From: Pseudarthrobacter sp. W1I19 | Lineage (GTDB): Bacteria; Actinomycetota; Actinomycetes; Actinomycetales; Micrococcaceae | Assembly: GCF_030817835.1 (NCBI RefSeq) | Contig: NZ_JAUSZR010000001.1 | Coordinates: forward strand, 2,418,001-2,482,000 | Direction: 5' to 3' | DNA length: 64,000 bases | Shown here: positions 1-7,897 of the stretch, in pieces | Position numbering within the stretch: the first letter of the stretch is position 1 | Layout of the letters: the number at the start of each line of letters is the position of its first letter | Position numbers and translations under genes: made by a program | The notes under the pieces: generated by a model | What the model saw: only the letters and a program-made list of their open reading frames with translations | What the model was told of the DNA's origin: nothing | Database searches by the model: none

Positions 1-3
1 AGG

Positions 4-246
4 ATGCACCGGGAAGTTGACCGGAGCCTGACCGGGAAGGTCGGGCGGGTAACCGGGCGCATTGGGCCCGGCACTATTGGCGAAGTAATGCTGCCGTACC
101 TCGGCGGCACCATGGCTTTCCACGCCCACCCCTTCGACAAGACGAGCGTCTTCGCCGTGGGTGATGAGGTGCTGGTGATCTACTTCGAGCCTCCGCAGAC
201 GGTATACGTGGATGAACTGCCTGACGTGTTGAGGCACTGGGAATGA
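4..246 (+). CDS. Small beta-rich protein, possibly NfeD/OB-fold-like; 5' end may be cut
   Basis: The 80-residue product has a Gly/Val-rich beta pattern (GKVGRVTGRIGPGTIGEV, then a GDEVLVIYFEPPQTVYV strand pair) that resembles the C-terminal OB-fold domain of NfeD-like and flotillin-associated membrane proteins. No membrane segment is visible. The ATG is only three bases into the window, so the gene may begin further upstream and the N-terminal membrane part may be missing. The family assignment is a resemblance, not a firm identification. Confidence 0.5.
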   Translation: MHREVDRSLTGKVGRVTGRIGPGTIGEVMLPYLGGTMAFHAHPFDKTSVFAVGDEVLVIYFEPPQTVYVDELPDVLRHWE

Positions 247-381
247 TTGCGCGCAGGTCGCACCGCACGCTTTGCGACGTGCGGAAATGGAGAGCTTGGG
301 CATCAGAGGCCTAAATCCAGAACTGCTTTTTCAGTAACGCACGTTCGTCACCGAGCTGATGCGCAACTGGGCTAAATTGGA

Positions 382-678
382 ATGCTTTCACCCCTAGTTA
401 TTCGAGAACCCACGAAGGACTATCCGCGTATGGCGTTAACTGAAGACACCGAGCCTGCCAAAGAGCCCGAGAAGCAAACTACACCGGGGCTCAAACACGA
501 TCCGCAATCCCTGCCCGGCCTTGTCGAGACCTTGGGTCATCTCGAAAAAATCATCAAATTCATCCTCACATCCATGGCAGGGTCCCCACTGAAAGTTAAC
601 CTGTCTTCGGAATTTCATGCTTTACGACGAATGCTTGACGATGCCCGCGTGATGCGAAGGACCATCAGTGACGCATAA
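382..678 (+). CDS. Hypothetical protein
   Basis: This 98-residue product has a charged Pro/Glu/Lys-rich N-terminus and a helical C-terminal half (residues about 45-98, rich in Leu, Arg and Met). An internal ATG at 430 gives a shorter 82-residue form. No family is recognised. The frame stays open after its TAA stop at 676-678 and continues without a break into the zinc-finger reading frame that ends at 1020. The two could therefore be halves of one gene split by a nonsense codon. Confidence 0.35.
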   Translation: MLSPLVIREPTKDYPRMALTEDTEPAKEPEKQTTPGLKHDPQSLPGLVETLGHLEKIIKFILTSMAGSPLKVNLSSEFHALRRMLDDARVMRRTISDA

Positions 679-840
679 GCCATTATCGAAAGGAATGCGC
701 CTCTGGCCGACAAATTTCCTGATGACTCGGCGACTTGGCGGAGCCAAGCGAAACCGCTCTCTCCCAAACAGCCCGCCTACCTTGCCGCCCTGGCGGAGAG
801 TCACTCGGCCGCCACCGGACTAACCTCATACGCGGAGACC

Positions 841-1020
841 ATGGCCGACCTTACGGCGCAGCCCCCTCACGTGGAGTATGCCTTACAGCAGAAGAGCATC
901 CGAGCAGAGCTGGACGCTGCTATGGGCCGGCCATGTACCGCATGCGGGGTTGGGTCCGGGAAACCCTGCAGATCGAAAACTGGGAAAGAAACCTCAATTC
1001 ACAAAGCCCGCTGGTCCTAA
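841..1020 (+). CDS. Small Cys-rich zinc-finger protein (possible 3' part of a longer gene)
   Basis: The frame ending at 1020 encodes CTACGVGSGKPCRSKTGKET followed by His, Lys and Arg. This is the C-x2-C-x7-C plus His pattern of small actinobacterial and phage zinc-ribbon/DNA-binding proteins (typical form CPxCGAxPGxPCRTxSGxxxxxH). The reading frame is open from 679, but the first ATG is at 841, giving 59 residues. Upstream codons still look protein-like (DKFPDDSATWRSQAKPLSPK), so translation may start earlier at a non-ATG codon. Alternatively the segment may belong to the gene that ends at 678. Confidence 0.4.
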   Translation: MADLTAQPPHVEYALQQKSIRAELDAAMGRPCTACGVGSGKPCRSKTGKETSIHKARWS

Positions 1021-1382
1021 GCAATCTTCCACATAGCGAGCGGGGAGGCAGCTTGTCGGCAGACAAAAGGCGCAACCACGCTGGCGACGGTAGCCCATTT
1101 GTGAAGCGTGGATCGCGTTGTCCGAGGTTGACCGTATGGCCGGCGAATGATGCCTACCGTTTGAGCTTTTTAAACCCGAGGCCTTGGCATGAAGGAAGGG
1201 CCGGCCAACTCCGATCCTGCCCCCCTGCCACCCCATGTCGGAAATGCTTCCGACATCGCATACGGCATGCTCTCTCTCGCGTCAGTCGAGGCTAAATACG
1301 TAACCGGTGAGGAAACCCGCTAATCATCTGCCAACTGCGGTAGCTGGAGCAGCCTTTGCAAACGGAAAAAGTTGCCGTGATA
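1021..1382. other. Stretch without a confident gene
   Basis: No family-recognisable coding sequence is seen. A 44-codon plus-strand frame (1189-1323, beginning MKEGPANSDPAPLPPHVG) has plausible codons but no clear ribosome binding site, so it is not called. The 3' end of the divergent GntR gene follows at 1383. Confidence 0.3.
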
Positions 1383-2117
1383 TTAGGCGGTACTGTTCCG
1401 GGTCGGCGCCTGATCGTTCTCGCGGTCTTCCAGGGCTCCCGTCGCTGCAGCTGTGAGGCTGTTGGCGATGTGAACCCTGGCAAGTTCAGCCGCGCCCGCC
1501 CCATCCTGGGCAACGATGAGTTCAAGGATCTGGTGGTGCTGGTTCAGGTCAATCGTTCGGGGCTCATCGCCGGACGGCAGTTCGAGTCCGATACGCCGGT
1601 AGCGGTCAGATTTGTCCCACAGGTCATCAAGAAGCTTGATCATCGTGGTGTTGTGGGACGCGCTGTAGACGGCGCGGTGGAAATCGCGGTGAGCCGTGAT
1701 GGCGTCCTCGCCCCAGACCCGAGTGACCGGCAGCAGCTTTTCCGCAGCTATCCGGATGGCCTCAATGTCAGCGTCGGTCCGGCGGTACGCGGCCAATTCG
1801 GTCGCTGACGGTTCCAGCGACAGACGGACCTCCAGCAGTTCCCGGGCCTCGGCAGCGCTCATGTCAGCCACGCGGGAGTCGCGGTGGGTGTCCATGATGA
1901 TCAGGCCCTCACTGGAGAGCCGGCGGATCGCTTCACGCAGGGGGGTGATGCTCATCTGCATATTGTCAGCGAGTTCGTACTGGGAGATGCGCGACCCCGG
2001 GGCCAGGCTCCCGGAGAGGATCAGTTGGCGAAGTTCGCTGTACGCCAGACTGCCTTTACTCGAAAAGACGTTCCTGGTGTCCATCGCTGCTCCGCTTCTC
2101 TTTTGGGAAAGTGGCAT
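1383..2117 (-). CDS. GntR-family transcriptional regulator, FCD (FadR) subfamily
   Basis: This is a probable ligand-responsive regulator of the divergent tartrate genes. The N-terminal winged helix spans about residues 20-85, with the ELADNMQMSITPLREAIRRL signature of GntR proteins. An all-helical FCD effector domain follows (about 95-225), with metal/ligand-type His residues in AHRDFHRAVYSA and LNQHHQIL. The length of 244 is typical. The ATG at 2117 has a GAGGAA box upstream, and a second start at 2084 (MDTRNVF) has its own GGAGC box. The gene is divergent to the tartrate dehydratase, and the shared region carries three identical palindromes, the usual layout for an autoregulated local repressor or activator. 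The effector (tartrate or a product) is inferred from context. Confidence 0.9.
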   Translation of the reverse strand: MPLSQKRSGAAMDTRNVFSSKGSLAYSELRQLILSGSLAPGSRISQYELADNMQMSITPLREAIRRLSSEGLIIMDTHRDSRVADMSAAEARELLEVRLSLEPSATELAAYRRTDADIEAIRIAAEKLLPVTRVWGEDAITAHRDFHRAVYSASHNTTMIKLLDDLWDKSDRYRRIGLELPSGDEPRTIDLNQHHQILELIVAQDGAGAAELARVHIANSLTAAATGALEDRENDQAPTRNSTA

Positions 2118-2138
2118 CCCAGTTCCTCGTCTGGAACA

Positions 2139-2148
2139 TCTTATAAGA
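2139..2148. promoter_or_regulatory. TCTTATAAGA palindrome 1 (probable GntR operator)
   Basis: This is a perfect 10-bp palindrome TCTTATAAGA just upstream of the GntR start. It is the first of three identical copies in the 190-bp divergent region. Short AT-centred palindromes are usual operators for FCD-type GntR proteins. Its position suggests autoregulation. Confidence 0.7.
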
Positions 2149-2204
2149 ATTTCGCTCCGCTAGCTTGTGCTGCCCGTCACTGATCCCCTACGCTTGAGTC
2201 AAGG

Positions 2205-2214
2205 TCTTATAAGA
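2205..2214. promoter_or_regulatory. TCTTATAAGA palindrome 2 (probable GntR operator)
   Basis: This is the second exact copy of TCTTATAAGA, 66 bp from the first and 63 bp from the third. Both spacings are close to six helical turns, so the three sites would sit on nearly the same face of the DNA. Confidence 0.7.
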
Positions 2215-2267
2215 TATTCGCGCGAGCGCCACTCCCCTCCCTTTTCGAGGAACAGGCTTGGCGCTGG

Positions 2268-2277
2268 TCTTATAAGA
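2268..2277. promoter_or_regulatory. TCTTATAAGA palindrome 3 (probable GntR operator)
   Basis: This third exact TCTTATAAGA copy lies about 30 bp before the dehydratase ATG at 2308. In this position binding would block transcription into the tartrate genes. Confidence 0.7.
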
Positions 2278-2307
2278 AATAAGATCCCAGCGAAGAGAGA
2301 CTCAAAG

Positions 2308-3474
2308 ATGAAAATCGTTTCCGCCCACGTAGGTACCATTCCCATCAGCTCGTCGATCCGCAATGCCTTCATCGACTTCACCAAGATGGACTGCACGATC
2401 ATCGCGCTGGTGAGCGATGTTTTTGTCGACGGAAAGCCCTTGGTGGGCTATGGATTCAACTCCAACGGCCGCTACAACGCGACTGCCATCCTGGAAGAGC
2501 GCATTCTCCCCCGCCTGCTCGACGCACCGTCGGAGGACCTTCTCGATGAGGACGGCCAGCTCTCACCGGAAAAGGCGTGGGACCTGATGATGTCCAATGA
2601 GAAGCCCGGTGGCCATGGTGAGCGCTCGGTCGCCGTCGGCGTTGCCGACATGGCACTGCACGACCTCGCCGCCAAAATCGCCGGCGTACCGCTCTACCGC
2701 TGGATCTCGGACCACTACGGCGACGGCAACCCGGACAAGGACGTCTTCGTCTACGCCGCCGGCGGTTACTACGCGCCGGGCAAGTCGCTGGAGGACCTGC
2801 AGAACGAAATGCGGGGGTTCCTGGCCAAGGGCTACAACGTGGTCAAGATGAAGATCGGCGGCGCCGACCTCGCCGAAGACCTCCGCCGCGTCGAAGCTGT
2901 CCTCGAGGTCCTCAACGGCGACGGCTCCCGCCTCATGGTCGACGTCAACGGCAAGTTCGACCTGGAAACCGCCCTTGAATACGGCAAAGCCATCGACCAG
3001 TACGGGCTGTTCTGGTACGAGGAAGTCGGCGACCCGCTGGACTACGCCCTGAACGCCACCCTCTCGGAGCACTACAGGAACCCGATCGCCACAGGAGAGA
3101 ACCTGTTCTCCCTCCAGGATGCCCGGAACCTGATCCGCTATGGCGGCATGCGCCCGGACCGCGACTTCATCCAGGTCGACCCTGCCCTCAGCTACGGGCT
3201 GACCGAATACCGCCGGATCCAGGACATGCTCGCCCAGCACGGCTGGTCTTCCCGCCGCTGCATCCCGCACGGCGGACACCAGTTCTCCCTGCACATCGCC
3301 GCCGCCCTCAAACTCGGCGGCAACGAGTCCTACCCGGGCGAGTTCCAGCCCACCGGCGGCTTCACCGACGACGCTGTCATCGTCAACAGCCGCGTAGCCC
3401 CCGGCGAGCTTCCGGGCATCGGCCTGGAAGGCAAGGCCGAGTTCTACAAGGTCCTGCGCGGGCTGCACGAGTAA
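2308..3474 (+). CDS. tarD: D(-)-tartrate dehydratase (enolase superfamily)
   Basis: This enzyme would dehydrate D-tartrate to oxaloacetate in the cytoplasm. The 388-residue product follows, along its length, the characterised Bradyrhizobium D-tartrate dehydratase as I remember it: SSxIRNAxIDFTKM near the start, YGFNSNGRY, NEKPGGHGERSVAVG (98-111), VVKMKIGG with the base Lys182, metal ligands Asp212, Glu238 and Glu264, and the catalytic His321 in IPHGGHQ. The reading frame is open further upstream, but the ATG at 2308 with GAGAGA before it gives the family's N-terminus. The gene leads the series dehydratase, DctA carrier, hydroxyacid dehydrogenase, tartrate dehydrogenase, which supports a tartrate function. 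Specificity for D- over other tartrates rests on the match alone. Confidence 0.9.
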   Translation: MKIVSAHVGTIPISSSIRNAFIDFTKMDCTIIALVSDVFVDGKPLVGYGFNSNGRYNATAILEERILPRLLDAPSEDLLDEDGQLSPEKAWDLMMSNEKPGGHGERSVAVGVADMALHDLAAKIAGVPLYRWISDHYGDGNPDKDVFVYAAGGYYAPGKSLEDLQNEMRGFLAKGYNVVKMKIGGADLAEDLRRVEAVLEVLNGDGSRLMVDVNGKFDLETALEYGKAIDQYGLFWYEEVGDPLDYALNATLSEHYRNPIATGENLFSLQDARNLIRYGGMRPDRDFIQVDPALSYGLTEYRRIQDMLAQHGWSSRRCIPHGGHQFSLHIAAALKLGGNESYPGEFQPTGGFTDDAVIVNSRVAPGELPGIGLEGKAEFYKVLRGLHE

Positions 3475-3491
3475 GACCAGCTTTTCGTGCC

Positions 3492-3523
3492 CGGTCCCGG
3501 GGCAGCACCACTGCCCGGGACCG
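3492..3523 (+). terminator. Intergenic hairpin after tarD
   Basis: CGGTCCCGGGGCAG pairs with CTGCCCGGGACCG, with one bulged base and a short loop, and is followed by a modest pyrimidine run. It lies between tarD and dctA and is more likely an attenuator or mRNA-stability element than a full stop, since the downstream genes belong to the same function. Confidence 0.5.
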
Positions 3524-3569
3524 GACCTTTCCTCCCACCCCAAGTCTGACGTGCAAAGGAGCACCCTAG

Positions 3570-4943
3570 ATGTCGTCCCACACTGTTAAGAACCCGCAGC
3601 ATTCCTCCCCGGCGCGGCAGCGCTCCAGGTTCGGGCGCCTGCTGCGCGAACTCTGGTTCCAAGTTGTCCTGGGCGCCGTCCTGGGCATCGCCGTCGGCTT
3701 CCTCCTGCCCTCCGTCGGCAAGCAGCTCACACCCCTCAGTGACTGGTTCATCGCCCTGGTGAAAATGATCGTCATCCCCGTGGTGTTCTGCGTCGTTTCC
3801 CTGGGAATCGCCTCCATGGACAGCCTTCGCAAGGCCGGCCGCATCGGAGTGAAGGCGCTGGGCTACTTCATCGTCCTGTCACTGGTATCCATGCTCATCG
3901 GCCTGGTGGTCGCCAACGTCTTCAAACCCGGCGGAGGTATGAACATCGACCCGGACAAGCTGGACGCCAGCAAGGTCCCCGCCGCCGCCGGCAAGGGTTT
4001 CGACGGCCTCGAATTCGTCAACAACATCATTCCCGAATCGCTGTTCGGTGCGCTGACCGGGCACACGATCATCGCCGCCCTCATGGTCTCCATCCTGTTC
4101 GGCGCCGCGATGAACGTCTCCGGAGAATCCGGTAAGTTCCTCACCAAAGGCATCCAGGCCCTCTCCGTGGTGATCTTCAAGATCGTCGGCTGGGTCATGC
4201 GTCTCGCCCCGATCGGCACCTTCGGCGCCCTGGCCGCCGTCGTGGCAAACTACGGCACCCAAAGCCTGCAGCAACTGGGCATCCTCGTCCTGCTGTTCAC
4301 CGCCACCTGCATCGTCTACGTCCTCGTCATCCTCGGCACGATCGCCCGCGCCTGCGGAATGAACATTTTCACCGTTATGCGCTACTTCAAGGCCGAGCTC
4401 CTGATCGCCCTGAGCACCTGCTCCAGCGAGGCCGTCCTGCCGCAGCTGATCAAGAAACTCGAAAACATGGGTGTCGGCAAGTCCACCGTCGGCATCGTCA
4501 TCCCCTCCGGGTTCTCCTTCAACCTCGACGGATCCGCCGTCTACCTCACCATGGCCTCAGTGTTCCTGGCCCAGGCCGTGGGCATGGACCTCTCCTGGGA
4601 ACAGCAACTGGTCATGGTCGGCGTCATGATGCTCACCAGCAAGGGCACGGCCGGTATCGCCGGCGGCGCGTTCATCGTCCTGGCCAGCACCCTGAGCTCC
4701 GTCGGCGGCATCCCGCTCGCTGCCCTCGCCCTCATCGTCGGCATCGACCGCCTCCTGAACGAAGGCCGGGTGTTCATCAACGTCCTCGGAAACGCGATGG
4801 CCGCCGTCGTCATCGGTAAATGGGAAAAGGACTTCGACCCCGAGCAGGCCCGAAAGGCCCTGCACGCCTCCGGACAGAAGAAGAACCAGCTCGAGGCGAG
4901 AACGCCTGAGCCGGTGGAAGCCGATACTGTCGACGCCCACTAA
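3570..4943 (+). CDS. dctA: DctA-type C4-dicarboxylate:cation symporter (DAACS family)
   Basis: This is an inner-membrane carrier that imports dicarboxylates with H+ or Na+. The 457-residue length fits DctA. Visible family marks are about eight hydrophobic segments, the re-entrant-loop serine motif STCSSEAVLPQLI (about 280), the GFSFNLDGSAVYLTMA motif and the late LTSKGTAGIAGGAF loop. AAAGGAG precedes the ATG. Its position between tarD and the tartrate dehydrogenase suggests that it imports tartrate or malate here rather than serving as the general succinate carrier. That substrate is inferred. Confidence 0.92.
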   Translation: MSSHTVKNPQHSSPARQRSRFGRLLRELWFQVVLGAVLGIAVGFLLPSVGKQLTPLSDWFIALVKMIVIPVVFCVVSLGIASMDSLRKAGRIGVKALGYFIVLSLVSMLIGLVVANVFKPGGGMNIDPDKLDASKVPAAAGKGFDGLEFVNNIIPESLFGALTGHTIIAALMVSILFGAAMNVSGESGKFLTKGIQALSVVIFKIVGWVMRLAPIGTFGALAAVVANYGTQSLQQLGILVLLFTATCIVYVLVILGTIARACGMNIFTVMRYFKAELLIALSTCSSEAVLPQLIKKLENMGVGKSTVGIVIPSGFSFNLDGSAVYLTMASVFLAQAVGMDLSWEQQLVMVGVMMLTSKGTAGIAGGAFIVLASTLSSVGGIPLAALALIVGIDRLLNEGRVFINVLGNAMAAVVIGKWEKDFDPEQARKALHASGQKKNQLEARTPEPVEADTVDAH

Positions 4944-4947
4944 ACAA

Positions 4948-4982
4948 TGTCAGGGCCGCCGTGCACCGCGGCGGCCCTGACA
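4948..4982 (+). terminator. Strong hairpin after dctA
   Basis: Two perfect 14-bp arms (TGTCAGGGCCGCCG and CGGCGGCCCTGACA) flank a 7-base loop five bases after the dctA stop. There is no U-tract, so it may act as a processing or stabilising stem or as a partial terminator between dctA and the next gene. Confidence 0.65.
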
Positions 4983-5035
4983 CGTGCGCACCTCACACGG
5001 GAGCTCCCCCCGCCACACCATCGACGAGGAACACC

Positions 5036-5983
5036 ATGGCCCTTCGCATACTGATCACCACCGATTACCTCCATCCTGGGGATGGCGTCGACCAACTGCT
5101 GCGCGATCATGGTTTGGAACCCGTCTACTCGCCATTTCGAGGCCCGCGGCCCTATGAGGAACGCCGCGCACTGTTCGACGGCATATCCGGAGCGATCCTC
5201 GCCAGCGAACCGGTCACCGCCGTCATGCTCGCACATGCGGCGTCGCTCAAAGTCATCGCGCGCAGCGGGGTCGGGTACGACTCCATCGACATCCAGGCCG
5301 CGACCGCACAAGGAATCAGGGTCTGCAACGCTCCCGGGACCAACCACCACTCAGTCGCCGAACTCACCATCGGGCTGATCATCATGGCGGCGCGCCGCCT
5401 CTCCGAGGTCACCACCGCCGTCCGCCAGGGAGGCTGGCCCCGCGACGCCGGCCATGAATTGCGGGGCTCTACCCTCGGCATCATCGGCTACGGTCCCAGC
5501 GGACGCGCCACCGCAAACCTGGGCGCCGCCCTGGGCATGAATGTCCTGGCCAGCACCCGCCACCCCGACCCGGACAACACCGCAATACAGTTCACCGGTC
5601 TCGACACCGTCATCCGGAATGCTGACTACCTCTCCCTGCATACCCGTGCAGGCCAGCACACCGGCCCGCTCATTGACGCGCCCCGGCTGGAAGCGATGAA
5701 ACCCACCGCCGTCCTCATCAACACGGCCCGCGGCTCACTCGTGGATGAAGAAGCCTTGGCCAAAGCAATAGCCGACGGCACCATCGCCGGGGCTGCGCTG
5801 GACGTGCTCCAGAGCGAACCCCTGCCCGACGACAGCCCCCTCCGGGGCCTGGACAACGTGCTCATCACCTCCCACCTCGCTGGCCAGACAGCCCAAGCCC
5901 GGACCCGGGCCGGCCTGGCAGCGGCCCAGGCCGTCATCGACGTCCTCGAAAACCGCAAACCGGCACACCCGGCCGACCGCTGA
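5036..5983 (+). CDS. D-2-hydroxyacid dehydrogenase (hydroxypyruvate/glyoxylate reductase-like)
   Basis: This is an NAD(P)-dependent oxidoreductase of the D-isomer 2-hydroxyacid family, 315 residues. It has a Rossmann motif GIIGYGPSGRATA (about 150), the catalytic Arg in NTARGSLVDE (about 230), the Glu in LQSEPLPDDSPL and the His in ITSHLAGQT. The ATG at 5036 (GAGGAACACC upstream) gives the usual N-terminus MALRILITTDY. In known tartrate pathways a hydroxypyruvate or tartronate reductase completes catabolism of the decarboxylated product, and this gene fits that slot. The exact substrate cannot be read from sequence. Confidence 0.85.
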   Translation: MALRILITTDYLHPGDGVDQLLRDHGLEPVYSPFRGPRPYEERRALFDGISGAILASEPVTAVMLAHAASLKVIARSGVGYDSIDIQAATAQGIRVCNAPGTNHHSVAELTIGLIIMAARRLSEVTTAVRQGGWPRDAGHELRGSTLGIIGYGPSGRATANLGAALGMNVLASTRHPDPDNTAIQFTGLDTVIRNADYLSLHTRAGQHTGPLIDAPRLEAMKPTAVLINTARGSLVDEEALAKAIADGTIAGAALDVLQSEPLPDDSPLRGLDNVLITSHLAGQTAQARTRAGLAAAQAVIDVLENRKPAHPADR

Positions 5984-6018
5984 CCCGAAAACCGCGAACA
6001 GATAAAGAAGGATCCCTG

Positions 6019-7098
6019 ATGTCGAAACCACACCGCATCGCAGTCATTCCCGGCGACGGAATCGGCACCGAAGTGCTGCCCGAAGGACTGCGCGTCCTGG
6101 ACGCCGCAGCCTCAACCTTCGACCTCAACCTCGAATACGAGCACCTGGACTACGCCTCCGCGGACTACTACACCCGGCACGGCAAAATGCTCCCCGACGG
6201 ATGGTTCGACCAGTTGAACCAATTCGACTCCATCTTCTTCGGCGCCGTCGGGTGGCCTGACGTCGTCCCCGGCCACATCTCGCTGTGGGGCAGCCTCCTG
6301 CAGTTCCGCCGTCACTTTGACCAGTACGTCAACCTCCGCCCGGTCAAGCTCCTGCCAGGCGTTCCCAGCCCCCTGGCCGGACGTGCCCCGGGCGACGTCG
6401 ACTTCTACGTCGTGCGCGAAAATACCGAAGGCGAATACTCCAGCATCGGCGGGAAGATCTTCGAGGGCACCGACCGCGAAACCGTGGTCCAGGAAACCGT
6501 CATGACCCGCACCGGCGTGGACCGCATCCTCAAATACGCCTTCGACCTGGCGCAAAGCCGCCCCAAGAAGCACCTGACCTCAGCCACCAAGAGCAACGGC
6601 ATCTCCATCACCATGCCCTACTGGGACGAACGCGTGCAGGCCATGGCCGCTGCTTACCCCGGGGTCGATGTGGACAAGTACCACATCGATATCCTCGCGG
6701 CGAACTTCGTCATGCACCCGGACTGGTTCGACGTCGTGGTGGCCAGCAACCTCTTCGGTGACATCCTCTCCGACCTCGGACCGGCTTGCACCGGAACCAT
6801 CGGCACCGCCCCCAGCGGCAATATCAACCCCGAACGAAAGTTCCCCAGCCTTTTCGAACCGGTCCACGGCTCCGCCCCCGACATCGCCGGCAAAGGCATC
6901 GCCAACCCCGTCGGGCAAATCTGGTGCGCCGCTATGATGCTGGATCACCTGGGCGAAGCCGAAGCAGCCGCCGCCATCACCACCGCGATGGAAAACGTGC
7001 TCGCCCGCGGACCCGAAACTCTAACACCCGACATGGGCGGCAAGGCCACCACCGAAGAACTGGGCAAAGCGGTGGCCTCGGCGCTTACCGCACCGTGA
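6019..7098 (+). CDS. ttuC: Tartrate dehydrogenase/decarboxylase or D-malate dehydrogenase (decarboxylating)
   Basis: This is a member of the isocitrate/isopropylmalate dehydrogenase family, 359 residues, of the tartrate dehydrogenase/D-malate dehydrogenase branch: IAVIPGDGIGTEV at the start, GAVGWPDVVPGHISLWG, the substrate-loop arginines in QFRRHFDQYVNLRP, VVRENTEGEYSSIGG, the catalytic Lys region TSATKSNGIS, and metal-binding NLFGDILSDLGP. It would oxidise tartrate or D-malate with NAD+ and a divalent metal. GAAGGATCC precedes the ATG. The stop overlaps the convergent transglycosylase gene by 14 bp. Enzymes of this branch are promiscuous, so TtuC versus DmlA cannot be settled here. Confidence 0.88.
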   Translation: MSKPHRIAVIPGDGIGTEVLPEGLRVLDAAASTFDLNLEYEHLDYASADYYTRHGKMLPDGWFDQLNQFDSIFFGAVGWPDVVPGHISLWGSLLQFRRHFDQYVNLRPVKLLPGVPSPLAGRAPGDVDFYVVRENTEGEYSSIGGKIFEGTDRETVVQETVMTRTGVDRILKYAFDLAQSRPKKHLTSATKSNGISITMPYWDERVQAMAAAYPGVDVDKYHIDILAANFVMHPDWFDVVVASNLFGDILSDLGPACTGTIGTAPSGNINPERKFPSLFEPVHGSAPDIAGKGIANPVGQIWCAAMMLDHLGEAEAAAAITTAMENVLARGPETLTPDMGGKATTEELGKAVASALTAP

Positions 7099-7843
7099 CC
7101 GCACCTGTCACCGCAGCGTATTCCGTCGCCTTGTCACGAACTTGTTGAATGTAGGCCTCGGATTGGTTGTAGGCATAGATCGCGGCGGTCCAACCTTCCG
7201 CGGTTGTGATGTCACGGCCGCGGGCACACAGATAGGTCGCCGCGCTGAGGGCCGCATCGTCAATATTGAACGGATCCGCCGCTCCATCCCCGTTTCCGTC
7301 CCGCCCTACGAGCTGCCAGGTGGAAGGAATAAACTGCATGGGCCCCACCGCACGGTCCCAGCGGGCATCCCCGTCCAGGGCACCCCCGTCGGTGTCGGCG
7401 ATAGCGGCGAATCCGGCACCGTCAAGGACCGGGCCCACTACCGGACGGCTCACCTGCCCCGCAGCGGTCAGGCTGCCGCCACCATACGTCCCGTGTGCTG
7501 TCTCAACGAAACCGAGGGCCGCAACAGTGTTCCAACCGATCCCGCACATCGGAGCAGCAGCATCTACTGTCTCCGCCGCAGCAACGTACGCGCGCAGCGC
7601 GCGTTCTGGGATCCCGGTTTGCCCGGCCGCCCGAACAACCCAGTCGGTATCCGGATTTCTGGTGACGTTCACGGCCGTGGTCATGCCGGAGGAAAGCATC
7701 TCGAGCTCAGCGCTGGCTCGCGGTGGTGGAGAAAAGGCAGGACGTGGGTCCGCGCCACGCTGCCCAAGCACCCAGGACAAGGCAGCGGTAGTGACACAAA
7801 CCGCAAACAGGACAAGGACCGCGAGGCGTCTGAGACCGAGCAC
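7085..7843 (-). CDS. Secreted/membrane-anchored lytic murein transglycosylase (SLT_2-like)
   Basis: This enzyme cleaves peptidoglycan glycan strands at the cell surface. It has an N-terminal hydrophobic anchor (about residues 5-25), a low-complexity linker, then the lytic transglycosylase domain with the catalytic Glu in AALGFVETAHGTYGG, the WDRAVGPMQFIPSTW signature, DGNGDGAADPFNIDDAA and a C-terminal AIYAYNQSEAYIQQV. The start is GTG at 7843. It is convergent with, and unrelated to, the tartrate genes. Confidence 0.88.
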   Translation of the reverse strand: MLGLRRLAVLVLFAVCVTTAALSWVLGQRGADPRPAFSPPPRASAELEMLSSGMTTAVNVTRNPDTDWVVRAAGQTGIPERALRAYVAAAETVDAAAPMCGIGWNTVAALGFVETAHGTYGGGSLTAAGQVSRPVVGPVLDGAGFAAIADTDGGALDGDARWDRAVGPMQFIPSTWQLVGRDGNGDGAADPFNIDDAALSAATYLCARGRDITTAEGWTAAIYAYNQSEAYIQQVRDKATEYAAVTGAVTVR

Positions 7844-7897
7844 CGACTAATCAAACCATCCAAAGGTGCCCGCCGTTGGCAAGAGTAAGTTCCTGCA

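Noticed and set aside
2563..3564. A 333-codon open frame antisense to tarD
   Set aside because: It mirrors the dehydratase gene, which matches its family along its whole length; the antisense product has low-complexity Val/Ala/Glu composition.
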